Source: a bacterium
Lineage (GTDB): Bacteria; Elusimicrobiota; Elusimicrobia; Elusimicrobiales; UBA9959
Length of the DNA: 64,000 bases
Reading direction: 5' to 3'
Assembly: GCA_021789695.1 (NCBI GenBank)
Contig: JAJYJH010000001.1
Coordinates: 124,001-188,000, forward strand
Made by a program: the position numbers and the translations under genes. This document shows positions 35,402-43,597 of the stretch, one piece after another. The notes below the pieces were generated by a model that was not told the DNA's origin, made no database searches, and worked only from the letters and a program-made list of their open reading frames with translations. Within the stretch, counting starts at the first letter, position 1, and each line of letters begins with the position of its first letter.

Positions 35402-35829
35402 CTATGAAGGTGATGCTGGTGATTGTGCCCGCCGTTCTGCTCGCGGCCTGCGCCGTGCCGCAGGGCGGCATGAAGATGGAAAAGGGCTCTGTCGTAAGCC
35501 TATTCGGCGTCCAGGACGATACGCGGACCGGCCCGTTCGTGGACCAGATTGTCCAGATTGTCACTATTCCCCCAGGCGCCGGCGTGGTGGTAAATGGCGG
35601 CATGATGGGCCACGCCCCGCTCAAGGTCTCGGTCAGGCGCTACTGGCGCGGTGCGGCGGGCAGCATGGTGCTGGACACGACTTCCGTGGACGCCCTGCCC
35701 GCGCCCGGCCAATGCGCTCAAGGCGGGGTATACGGGAACAACAACCGCAGGCTTCCCTCCCGGATAGTTTTTAACATGACCGACTGCGCCAATCCCGCGC
35801 GTCCGGCGCCGGCGGCTGGAAAAAAATAG
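35398..35829 (+). CDS. Small PEGA-like lipoprotein inside the hydroxylase operon
   Basis: The 143-residue protein has a lipoprotein signal: a hydrophobic stretch VMLVIVPAVL then the lipobox LAAC (Cys at 17). A PEGA-like segment follows (IPPGAGVVVNGGMMGHAPLKV). It contains two further Cys (about 119, 133). The ATGA overlap with the iron-sulfur subunit and the 22-bp gap to the Mo subunit place it firmly in the operon, yet molybdenum hydroxylases do not usually have such a partner. No function is known to me. It may anchor or cap the cell surface; that is speculation. Confidence 0.75.
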   Translation: MTMKVMLVIVPAVLLAACAVPQGGMKMEKGSVVSLFGVQDDTRTGPFVDQIVQIVTIPPGAGVVVNGGMMGHAPLKVSVRRYWRGAAGSMVLDTTSVDALPAPGQCAQGGVYGNNNRRLPSRIVFNMTDCANPARPAPAAGKK

Positions 35830-35851
35830 CGGCTAGCATAAAGGGGTAAAT

Positions 35852-38251
35852 ATGCGCCTTCAGAAGACGATCTCAAAATCGAACGGGGCCGCGGCGCGGA
35901 ATGACGCGGCGGAGAACCTGGATGTCGTGGGCAAGTCGGTGCAGCGCGTGGACGGCTGGGAGAAGATACGCGGCGTCGCCAGATATACCGACGACCTCGA
36001 GTTCGGGCCAGGCCTGCTCTACGCCGCGCTCGTGGAGAGCCCGCACGCCCATGCCAGGATAAGGGCCATAGACACCTCCGCCGCCGAGAAACTGGAGGGC
36101 GTGCTCAAGGTGGTGACGGGCCGCAACTTCACGCACAAGTTCGGCCTTTACATGAACGACCGGTACATCTTCGCCAGCGACAGGGTGCGCTTCGTAGGAG
36201 AGCAGGTGGCGGCCGTCGTGGCTAACGACCCGAAGATCGCCAAACGCGGTGCGGAGCTGGTGAAAGTGGCCTACGAGGAACTCCCGCCCGTCTTTGACGC
36301 GGTCAAGGCGCTGGAGAAGGATTCTCCGCTGGTGCACCCGGACCTCAAGGACTATTCCCACGTCCCGTGGTTCTTCCCCAAGCCCGGCACCAACATCGCC
36401 CATTGGCGCAAGATCCGCAAGGGCGACACGGCGAAAGGCTTCAGGGAGGCCGACCTCGTGCTGGAAGACACCTATACCGTGCCGCGTTATGCGCACTGCG
36501 CGATAGAACCCCACTCCGCCGTAGGCCTCTACGACGCCTCCGGCCGCCTGACGATGTGGACCTCTTCGCAGTCCCCCTTCACGCAGCGGCACGTCTTCGC
36601 CGAGACGCTCAAGGCCTTCGGCCTGAGCCACAAGGACGTGCGTGTTATAAGCACCTATATCGGCGGCGGCTTCGGCGGCAAGGCCGGCGTGACGATGGAG
36701 ATCATCGCGGCGGCCCTGGCTATCGCGGTTCCCGGACGACCAGTCAAGCTGCTGTGGAGCCGCGCCCAGGAGTTCTACAATACCTATCAGCGCCTGGGGG
36801 TCACGGCGAAGATAAAGATGGGGGCCACGAAGACCGGCAAGATAACCGCGCTGGACTTCAGGCTGCACTGGGACTCGGGCGCCTACGTCGAGTACGGCGC
36901 CAACGTCGTCAACGCGGCCGGGCTTTCGGCCAGCGGCCCGTACAAGGTGGACAACCTGAGCGTGGACTCCATGTGCACCTACACAAACCTGCCGCCGTGC
37001 GGCGCGTACCGCGGCTTCGGCTACTCCGAGTTCCTGTTCGGCCTGGAGTCCCACATTACGCGCATGGCCGAGAAACTCGGCCTGGACCCGGTGGAGTTCC
37101 GCAAAAGGAACGTCATCAGCGAGGGCGACACGCTGCCCTACGGCGCGCACATGAACCCGACAGGCATACGCGAAGCCATAGAGCGGGTGGAGAAGGAAAT
37201 ACGCTGGGGCGTGAAAGAGAAGTCCAAAGATCCGAAGAAGGCCATAGGCAAGTCGGTGGTCTGCTTCTGGAAGGCTCCCGCCATGCCGCCCAACGCCAGC
37301 TCCAGCGCGTTCCTGAAGTTCAACGAGGACGGCAGCCTCAATATCCTGGTCTCCGGGATGGAGATAGGCCAGGGCCTGCTGACCGTGATGGCGCAGATAG
37401 CCTCCGAGGTGCTCAGCGTGCCAGTAGCCAAGATCCGCGTCGAGACGCCGGACACCGACCGCAACCCGTACGAGTGGCAGACCGTCGGCTCGCATGTGAC
37501 CTGGGGCTGCGGCAACGCGGTCAAGCGCGCGGCGCTGGAAGCGAAAGGGCGCATCCTGGACCTGGTCCAGCGCGTGCATTGTCTCGATAAGAGTACGCTG
37601 TACCTGGAGGACGAACGCGTGAAGTGCCGTACTAAGCCGGACTTCGCGCTGCCGTTCAGGGACTTCGTGATAAACGGCATCCAGGCGGAGGACTATACCT
37701 TCAAGGGCGGGCCGATCATGGGCTCCGGCGTGTTCATGCCGGAGTTCGCCTCGGCCATCAGCGACCCGGAAACCGGCCAGGGCGGCCATCCCAACGTGCA
37801 CTACACCACTGGCTCGGCCGGCGTGATCCTGGAGATAGACCGCGAGACCGGCAAGATGAAGATAAAGAAGGTAGCGCTGGCCGTGGACTGCGGCAAAGCC
37901 ATCAACCCGGATCTGGTGAAGGGCCAGGTGGTGGGCGGGTTGCTGCAGGGCTTCGCCACCGTGCTCTATGAGGACATGCGCTACGACGCCAAGGGCCGTC
38001 AGCTGAACCCCAACTTTTCGGACTACAAGATCCCGACGGCGCTGGATATGCCGGAAGAGGTGGTGCCGATAATAATCGAGGTGGCCCAGCCAGACGGGCC
38101 GTTCGGGGCGCGCGGAGTCGGAGAACACACGATGATCCCCTGCGCGCCGCTGATCGCCAACGCGGTGGAGGACGCACTGGGCGTGCGTATAAAAGCGATG
38201 CCCGTGACCAAGGAAAAGGTGGCCCTTGCCGCTAAAGCCGAGAAAAAATAA
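35852..38251 (+). CDS. Xanthine-dehydrogenase-family molybdopterin-binding catalytic subunit
   Basis: This is the large subunit that hydroxylates heterocycles or aldehydes at a Mo centre. The 799-residue protein begins (about 25) with the conserved VVGKSVQRVDGWEKIRGVARYTDD, has the molybdopterin glycine motif IGGGFGGKAGV, the Arg-bearing AYRGFGYSE, and the catalytic Glu at about residue 758 (GARGVGEH). The family covers many substrates, so I do not name one. Neighbouring oxamate-carbamoyltransferase-type genes suggest a purine, hydantoin or related ring. Confidence 0.9.
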   Translation: MRLQKTISKSNGAAARNDAAENLDVVGKSVQRVDGWEKIRGVARYTDDLEFGPGLLYAALVESPHAHARIRAIDTSAAEKLEGVLKVVTGRNFTHKFGLYMNDRYIFASDRVRFVGEQVAAVVANDPKIAKRGAELVKVAYEELPPVFDAVKALEKDSPLVHPDLKDYSHVPWFFPKPGTNIAHWRKIRKGDTAKGFREADLVLEDTYTVPRYAHCAIEPHSAVGLYDASGRLTMWTSSQSPFTQRHVFAETLKAFGLSHKDVRVISTYIGGGFGGKAGVTMEIIAAALAIAVPGRPVKLLWSRAQEFYNTYQRLGVTAKIKMGATKTGKITALDFRLHWDSGAYVEYGANVVNAAGLSASGPYKVDNLSVDSMCTYTNLPPCGAYRGFGYSEFLFGLESHITRMAEKLGLDPVEFRKRNVISEGDTLPYGAHMNPTGIREAIERVEKEIRWGVKEKSKDPKKAIGKSVVCFWKAPAMPPNASSSAFLKFNEDGSLNILVSGMEIGQGLLTVMAQIASEVLSVPVAKIRVETPDTDRNPYEWQTVGSHVTWGCGNAVKRAALEAKGRILDLVQRVHCLDKSTLYLEDERVKCRTKPDFALPFRDFVINGIQAEDYTFKGGPIMGSGVFMPEFASAISDPETGQGGHPNVHYTTGSAGVILEIDRETGKMKIKKVALAVDCGKAINPDLVKGQVVGGLLQGFATVLYEDMRYDAKGRQLNPNFSDYKIPTALDMPEEVVPIIIEVAQPDGPFGARGVGEHTMIPCAPLIANAVEDALGVRIKAMPVTKEKVALAAKAEKK

Positions 38252-38291
38252 GCCCCAAGGACCAATGAACGCCGGTGTAAAGAGGTAAGAG

Positions 38292-39053
38292 ATGAAGATC
38301 GCTTTGTGCCAGTACGATATGAAGTGGGAGGACAAGGAGGCCAACAAGAGCAGGATAGAGGAACTGCTCGCCGACTGCAAGCGCCGCTCCGAGATAGACT
38401 GGCTGATCTTCTCCGAAATGACGCTTTCGGGCTTCACGATGAACTCCGGCGTCTCCGAACTGACCGACGAGGACCGCGCGTTCTTTTCGGGCCTGGCCGC
38501 CGAGAACGGCATCAACCTCTCCTACGGCGGCGTCGAGAGCAACCGCAACAACCTGATAACTCTGGACCGCAATGGCAACAGGGTCAACGCCTATTCCAAG
38601 ATACACCTCTACGCCTTCGGCGAGGAGGACAAACACTACACTCCCGGGGCCAGGCAGGAGGTTTTTGAACTGGAGGGGTTGCGCGTGGCCCCCGCGGTCT
38701 GTTTCGACCTGCGCTTCCCCTATCTGTTCTGGAACCTGGCGGAGAAGGCCGACGTATACGTGGTGATAGCTGCCTGGCCGATGAGGCGGGCCGAGCAGTG
38801 GATGACGCTGCTGCGCGCGCGGGCGGTGGAGAACCAGGCTTACTGCATAGGCGTGGACCGCGTCGGCCTGGAAGGGAAGATAGAGTATTCGGGCAACTCG
38901 ATGTGCTACGACCCGCTGGGCAAGGTGGTGATGGACTGCGGCACGGCGGAAGGGATACACGTCGCGGAAGTGCCGCTGGATAAGGCCCTGGTGGCCAGGA
39001 CCCGCGAGCGTTTCCCGTTCCTCGGAGAGCGCAAGAATTTCCCGTGGCAGTGA
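38292..39053 (+). CDS. Carbon-nitrogen hydrolase (nitrilase superfamily, omega-amidase-like)
   Basis: The 253-residue protein has a complete nitrilase-fold triad: E42 (FSEMTLSGF), K103 (YSKIHLYAF) and C137 (AVCFDLRFP). This form most resembles omega-amidase/YafV-type amidases, which cleave small oxo-acid amides, rather than carbamoylases. By context it could hydrolyse oxamate or a similar amide. AGAGGTAAGAG gives a good ribosome site. Confidence 0.87.
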   Translation: MKIALCQYDMKWEDKEANKSRIEELLADCKRRSEIDWLIFSEMTLSGFTMNSGVSELTDEDRAFFSGLAAENGINLSYGGVESNRNNLITLDRNGNRVNAYSKIHLYAFGEEDKHYTPGARQEVFELEGLRVAPAVCFDLRFPYLFWNLAEKADVYVVIAAWPMRRAEQWMTLLRARAVENQAYCIGVDRVGLEGKIEYSGNSMCYDPLGKVVMDCGTAEGIHVAEVPLDKALVARTRERFPFLGERKNFPWQ

Positions 39054-39093
39054 CTCGGAGGTGATTGCAACGCAAAGAGTCCGGAACTAAAAT

Positions 39094-39924
39094 ATGGATT
39101 TGATCTCATACGGCGACAGCATCCCGGACGGCGATTATAGACTGCATTCGGCCTTCGAGAACGCCATCAATTTCCGCAGGGGAAAGCTGATCGTCTCCCT
39201 TGTCCCCCCCCGCGTCGGAGCTGGCCCGCAGAACGTGGTGCTCAGCCAACTGCCTTCCGGGGCCAGGCGCCTGCGTTCCACCCGCTTCTACTTCTACATC
39301 GACGAGAACCGCCTGCGCAAGGAGCCGGAGGCGCTCTATTCCTCCACCGTGCCGCTGCTGGACGCGGAGCCGGAGACCGTGGAGGCCAACACGGCGGCGC
39401 TGGCCGCGGTCCTGGCGCGCACCTCTCCGCCCAAGAGCCTGGCTTTCATCTTTGAGCCGCGTTTGGAAAAGGAGTTCTCGCGCGTCTTCGAGCGGCGGCT
39501 GCTGGCCAGGTTCAAGAAAGCCGTACGCTATTTCCGGGCGGGAGATTATCCGCGCGGCGTAAGGACCATGCACGGCCTGGGCTTCGGCCTGACGCCATCC
39601 GGGGACGATTTTATAAGCGGGCTGCTCTCCGGCTTCAACTTCGCGCTGCTGAGCCTGCGCTTTGACACGGCTGCACGCATAGAGAACATCTTCTTCCACG
39701 CCGAGGGAGGCAATCTTATCTCTGACGTATTCCTGCGCTCCTCTTACGAGGGAAAGGTGACGGCCAAGGTGCTGCGCCTGCTGAAGGCGCTGGCGGGCAG
39801 GAACCGCGAGGAGCTGGCCGCGTCGGCGGCCGGCGCCCTGGCGAGCGGGCACACTTCCGGGGCGGATTTCTGCGCGGGGCTGGTCTTCGCGCTGCAGGAC
39901 GTTTTTGGCGCGAATAATGGATAA
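39094..39924 (+). CDS. allH: DUF2877 protein, AllH/YlbF-like subunit of oxamate carbamoyltransferase
   Basis: The 276-residue protein belongs to DUF2877, whose hallmark GLTPSGDDFISGLLSGF is present near residue 166. In E. coli the protein of this family (YlbF, now AllH) is needed with FdrA (AllF) and YlbE (AllG) for oxamate carbamoyltransferase activity, which splits oxalurate to oxamate and carbamoyl phosphate. The ATG at 39094 has only a weak GGAA before it; an in-frame TAA directly upstream rules out an earlier start. A perfect GGAGGTGAT is 29-37 nt upstream. Confidence 0.85.
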   Translation: MDLISYGDSIPDGDYRLHSAFENAINFRRGKLIVSLVPPRVGAGPQNVVLSQLPSGARRLRSTRFYFYIDENRLRKEPEALYSSTVPLLDAEPETVEANTAALAAVLARTSPPKSLAFIFEPRLEKEFSRVFERRLLARFKKAVRYFRAGDYPRGVRTMHGLGFGLTPSGDDFISGLLSGFNFALLSLRFDTAARIENIFFHAEGGNLISDVFLRSSYEGKVTAKVLRLLKALAGRNREELAASAAGALASGHTSGADFCAGLVFALQDVFGANNG

Positions 39925-39938
39925 AGGGGAATTGCGAC

Positions 39939-41492
39939 ATGATAAAGACTGTTATCAAGAAGGGCGCGTATTTCGACTCGGTTTCCCTTATGCAGGTGGC
40001 CAAGAAGCTGAATTCCGTCCGCGGGGTCTCCGACTCGGCGGTCGTTATGGCCACGAAGGAGAACAAGGGGATAATAAAGGCCTCCGGCCTGCTGACCCGG
40101 GAGATACTCGACGCCGGCGACAATGACCTGGCTATAGCCGTCAGGGCGAGCACTCCCGCGGCTGCGGATGCCGCTTTCGCGGCGGCCGAAGAACTGCTCA
40201 ACAGGAAGCCTTCTCGCGACCTCACGGGCGGGGAGCGCAAGGCCGCCGGCCTGGAGGACGCCGTCAAGTCCCTGCCCGGCGCCAACATGGCCATCGTCTC
40301 CGTGGCCGGCCGCTTCGCTGGGCCGCTGGCCGCTGACTGCCTGGAGAAAGGGCTCAACGTCATGCTGTTCTCGGACAACGTGCCGCTCGAGACCGAGCTG
40401 GAGCTTAAAAAGGCCGCGCTCAGGAAGGGCCTGCTGGTGATGGGCCCTGACTGCGGCACGGCCATCATCAACGGCGTCCCGCTGGCTTTCGCCAATTCCG
40501 TGAGGAGAGGAAACATAGGCGTAGTGGCGGCCTCCGGCACAGGCGCGCAGGAGGTGACTTCGCTGATCTCGAACGAGGGCGCCGGCATCTCGCAGTGCAT
40601 AGGCACCGGCGGCCGCGACGTGAAACTGGAGGTGGGAGCGCTGACCTTCCTGCAGGGCCTGAAGCTGCTGGCCACTGACCCGGCCACGGAGGTGATACTG
40701 CTGGTCTCCAAGCCACCGCACCGGTCCATCCTCAAAAGGATCTCGGCTGAGATAAAGCGCGTAAAGAAGCCTGTGGTAGCGGTATTCCTGGGCGGCGAGG
40801 TCGGGGAGAGGGTAAAAGGGGACTTCTATCCCGCGCGGACCCTGGAGGAGGCCGCTTTCAAGGCCGCGGCGCTTGGTAAAGGACAGGAAGTCAACAAGGC
40901 CCGGGAGCTCATCTACGATTTAAACCTGAAAGCCGGGGAGCTGGCCAGAAAGGAGGCCGCTAAGAAGAAAAATAGCCGCTTCCTGCGCGGCCTTTTTTCC
41001 GGAGGCACTTTCGTCAGCGAGGCGCAGGTCATACTGCCGGAGCTTATCGGCAAGGTCCTTTCCAACGCGCCGCTCGACAAGAAGCACAAGCTGGCGGACT
41101 CAATGGAACTCTCCGGGCACTCCGTCATAGACCTCGGAGAGGACGAGTTTACCGTCGGCAGGCCGCACCCGATGATAGATTTCACCCTGCGCGACAAACT
41201 GATAGTTTCGGAGGCGGGGAACCCGGCGGTCTCGGTGCTGCTGCTGGACCTGGTGCTTGGCTACGGCTCCAACCCGAAACCGCTCGACGATATCCTGCCC
41301 GCGCTGCGCGAGGCGTTCCGCGCCAACAAGGAACTTTCCGTGGTGGCTTCGGTCACCGGTACCGAGGCCGACCCTCAGGTGCGCTCCAGAGTGGTGAAGG
41401 GGCTTGAGGCCGCCGGCGTGCTGGTGATGCCCTCCAACGCCGGGGCCTGCCGGCTGGCTGGCGAGATAATACGGCTTTCCGTTAAGAGGTGA
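39939..41492 (+). CDS. allF: FdrA-family protein, AllF-like subunit of oxamate carbamoyltransferase
   Basis: The 517-residue protein is an FdrA homologue, related to succinyl-CoA synthetase alpha: it has SVAGRFAGPLAADCLEKGLNVMLFSDNVPLE, the signature MGPDCGTAIINGVPLAFAN and ASGTGAQEVTSLISNEGAGISQCIGTGGRD. In E. coli FdrA/AllF is part of oxamate carbamoyltransferase. It lies 14 bp after the DUF2877 gene and 3 bp before the DUF1116 gene, the E. coli set. AAGGGG precedes the ATG. Confidence 0.9.
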   Translation: MIKTVIKKGAYFDSVSLMQVAKKLNSVRGVSDSAVVMATKENKGIIKASGLLTREILDAGDNDLAIAVRASTPAAADAAFAAAEELLNRKPSRDLTGGERKAAGLEDAVKSLPGANMAIVSVAGRFAGPLAADCLEKGLNVMLFSDNVPLETELELKKAALRKGLLVMGPDCGTAIINGVPLAFANSVRRGNIGVVAASGTGAQEVTSLISNEGAGISQCIGTGGRDVKLEVGALTFLQGLKLLATDPATEVILLVSKPPHRSILKRISAEIKRVKKPVVAVFLGGEVGERVKGDFYPARTLEEAAFKAAALGKGQEVNKARELIYDLNLKAGELARKEAAKKKNSRFLRGLFSGGTFVSEAQVILPELIGKVLSNAPLDKKHKLADSMELSGHSVIDLGEDEFTVGRPHPMIDFTLRDKLIVSEAGNPAVSVLLLDLVLGYGSNPKPLDDILPALREAFRANKELSVVASVTGTEADPQVRSRVVKGLEAAGVLVMPSNAGACRLAGEIIRLSVKR

Positions 41493-41495
41493 AAC

Positions 41496-42890
41496 ATGAA
41501 GCTCTTTGAATCCGAACTTAAGGTCGTGAACATAGGACTTGAATCCTTTCGGCAGGGCCTGAACGATTCCGGAGTGAAGAACGTGCAGGCGCAGTTCAAA
41601 CCGCCGCTCTCCGCCGAAACCTCGCTGTTCGCGAGAACCGCGAAGCGCGCGGCCAGGATAACGAGGGCCAATAAGAAAGCCCTGGACAGGATACTGGCCG
41701 CCAGGCCCGCGCTGGTAGGTATGGGCATCGCGCTCGACGTCGTCCCCGGCATGAGAAAGGACCTGATCCTGCACGCGGGCCCCCCCGTCTCCTGGGAGAA
41801 GATGTGCGGCCCCATGCGCGGCGGCGTCATGGCCGCTTTGATGTACGAAGGCATGGCCAAGACCCCGGGTGAAGCGGCTAGGCTCGCCGCCTCCGGGAAG
41901 ATAAAGTACGCCCCCTGCCACGAGCACGGCGCGGTCGGGCCGATGGCCGGCATTGTCTCTGCGTCGATGCCGGTTTTCATCGTTAAGGACGAGGCGCACG
42001 GCAATTACTCCTACGCCACCCAGAACGAGGGACTGGGAAAGGTGCTGCGCTACGGCGCCTATTCCACGGAGGTTATCGAGCGGCTGAACTGGATGGAGAA
42101 GGAACTCTATCCGGCGCTGAAGTCCGCGCTAGAGTTCCTCGGGCGCATAGATCTTAAGACCATGGTCGCGCAGGCGCTGCACATGGGCGACGAGGTGCAC
42201 AACCGCAACCGGGCCGGTACGTCGCTCTTCTACCGCGCGATCGCTCCCGCCGTCATAAGGACCTGTAAGGATCCCGAGCGGGCGGCGAAGGCGCTGGATT
42301 TTATCAACGGCAACGACCACTTCTTCCTGAACCTGTCGATGGCGCTCTCCAAGGCCTCTCTGGACGCGGGGCGGAACGTGAAAGATTCCAGCCTGGTGGT
42401 CGTGATGGCTCGCAACGGCACGGAATTCGGCGTGCAGCTCTCCGGGACCGGCGGCCGGTGGTTCACGGGACCCGCGCCGGTGCCGGACGCGCTCTACTTC
42501 CCCGGCTACTCCAAGGCGGACGCGAATCCGGACATAGGCGACTCGGCGATTACGGAAACCAATGGGCTGGGCGGCTTCGCTATAGCGGCGGCGCCTGCCA
42601 TCGTGCAGTTTGTGGGAGGCAGCGCTTCGGACGCGGCCGGCTATACGCTGGCTATGTACGGCATCACGGCGGGAGAGAGCGATAGCTACAAAATCCCGTC
42701 GCTGGACTTTCGCGGGACCCCTACTGGGATAGACGTGATAAAGGTGGCGAAGACAGGTGTCCTGCCGTTTATCGACACCGGAGTGGCGCACAAGGACCCC
42801 GGCGTGGGCCAGGTGGGAGCCGGCGTGCTTAGCGCCCCTCCCGAACCCTTCGCCCGCGCCTTCGAACACTTTGCCCGTTCCCTGAAGTGA
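41496..42890 (+). CDS. allG: DUF1116 protein, AllG/YlbE-like subunit of oxamate carbamoyltransferase
   Basis: The 464-residue protein is a DUF1116/YlbE homologue. Recognisable blocks include GPPVSWEKMCGPMRGG, HEHGAVGPMAGI and RNRAGTSLFYRAIAPA with NGNDHFFLNLSMA. YlbE/AllG is the third subunit in E. coli. GAGGTGA lies before the ATG, 3 bp after allF, and a terminator follows at 42908. The combination allH-allF-allG is contiguous and complete here. Confidence 0.9.
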   Translation: MKLFESELKVVNIGLESFRQGLNDSGVKNVQAQFKPPLSAETSLFARTAKRAARITRANKKALDRILAARPALVGMGIALDVVPGMRKDLILHAGPPVSWEKMCGPMRGGVMAALMYEGMAKTPGEAARLAASGKIKYAPCHEHGAVGPMAGIVSASMPVFIVKDEAHGNYSYATQNEGLGKVLRYGAYSTEVIERLNWMEKELYPALKSALEFLGRIDLKTMVAQALHMGDEVHNRNRAGTSLFYRAIAPAVIRTCKDPERAAKALDFINGNDHFFLNLSMALSKASLDAGRNVKDSSLVVVMARNGTEFGVQLSGTGGRWFTGPAPVPDALYFPGYSKADANPDIGDSAITETNGLGGFAIAAAPAIVQFVGGSASDAAGYTLAMYGITAGESDSYKIPSLDFRGTPTGIDVIKVAKTGVLPFIDTGVAHKDPGVGQVGAGVLSAPPEPFARAFEHFARSLK

Positions 42891-42907
42891 CCGGCGTTCC
42901 CCGGAAT

Positions 42908-42938
42908 AAGGAAGCCCCGCGAGGGGGTTCCTTTGTTT
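42908..42938 (+). terminator. Intrinsic terminator after allG
   Basis: AAGGAAGCCCC (42908-42918) pairs with GGGGGTTCCTT (42923-42933; one G-G mismatch) around a GCGA tetraloop, then TTTGTTT. It ends the catabolic cluster. Confidence 0.75.
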
Positions 42939-42988
42939 CTGCGCCGCGCTAGGCGGGGTCCGGGCGCCGGGTGGATGGGTATTTCTGC

Positions 42989-43017
42989 TTGTAATACATA
43001 GGGGAATTTTGTACCAT
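42989..43017 (+). promoter_or_regulatory. Promoter of the rimP-nusA-infB operon
   Basis: TTGTAA (42989-42994), 17 nt and TACCAT (43012-43017) in an AT-rich island. Transcription would start near 43024, just upstream of a terminator-like hairpin and about 100 nt before rimP. Confidence 0.55.
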
Positions 43018-43026
43018 TATATATGG

Positions 43027-43057
43027 AAGGTGGCTGTCGTACAGGCCACTTTTTTTA
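43027..43057 (+). terminator. Terminator hairpin in the rimP-nusA leader (possible attenuator)
   Basis: GTGGCTGT and ACAGGCCAC pair around CGT (one bulged G), followed by TTTTTTTT. It lies a few nt after the predicted start of the rimP transcript, so it could act as an attenuator. It may also simply back up the terminator after allG. Confidence 0.7.
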
Positions 43058-43121
43058 CTAGCCTCCGGCTGCGCCGTAATCAGGAGCTATCCTCTTCGGG
43101 CGGCCAATAGGGCAGGTTCTT

Positions 43122-43586
43122 ATGAACAAGGAAAAAATAGAGAACGAGGTGGCGAATACGCTGGACGTCAGCGGGTTCGAGCTGGTGGACGTCAAGTACG
43201 GTAGTCACAACGGCAAGCCGTTGCTACAGGTCTTTGTGGACCGCGAGAAGGGCGGCGTGACCCTGGACGACTGCGAGACCCTGAGCGAAAAGGTGGGGGC
43301 CTGCCTCGATATGAACAACTTCTACGAGAACGGGTATTTTCTGGAGGTTTCATCCCCCGGCATGGACCGCGTCCTCAAGAAGGAGAGAGATTTTAGGCGC
43401 TTCATCGGCAAGCACGCTAAGCTCCGCCTTAAACTGCCGTTCAACGGTTCGCGCGTCTATTACGGCGACATAGCCGGCTTTGAAAACGGACAGGTCATAC
43501 TGTCCGGGGACTTAAAATTCAGACTAGAGGATATCGACGAGGCGAGGCTGCACCCGACCGACGACGAGATACTCAAGGGAAAATAA
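43122..43586 (+). CDS. rimP: Ribosome maturation factor RimP
   Basis: RimP helps 30S assembly. The 154-residue protein has GFELVDVKYG, LLQVFVDREKGGVTLDDCETLSEKVG and YFLEVSSPGMDRVLKKERDF, all family signatures. It is followed 11 bp later by nusA, the standard pair. The Shine-Dalgarno is weak (CAGG). Confidence 0.95.
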   Translation: MNKEKIENEVANTLDVSGFELVDVKYGSHNGKPLLQVFVDREKGGVTLDDCETLSEKVGACLDMNNFYENGYFLEVSSPGMDRVLKKERDFRRFIGKHAKLRLKLPFNGSRVYYGDIAGFENGQVILSGDLKFRLEDIDEARLHPTDDEILKGK

Positions 43587-43597
43587 AGGGGAGAGAC

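Noticed and set aside
35873-38515. 880-codon open frame on the minus strand opposite the molybdopterin subunit
   Set aside because: It is a shadow of the real gene in GC-rich DNA: composition is low-information, it matches no family, and the plus strand carries clear hydroxylase motifs.
38292-39053. N-carbamoylputrescine or beta-ureidopropionase function for the nitrilase-fold protein
   Set aside because: Length and sequence pattern fit the omega-amidase/YafV type better, although substrate cannot be fixed from sequence.
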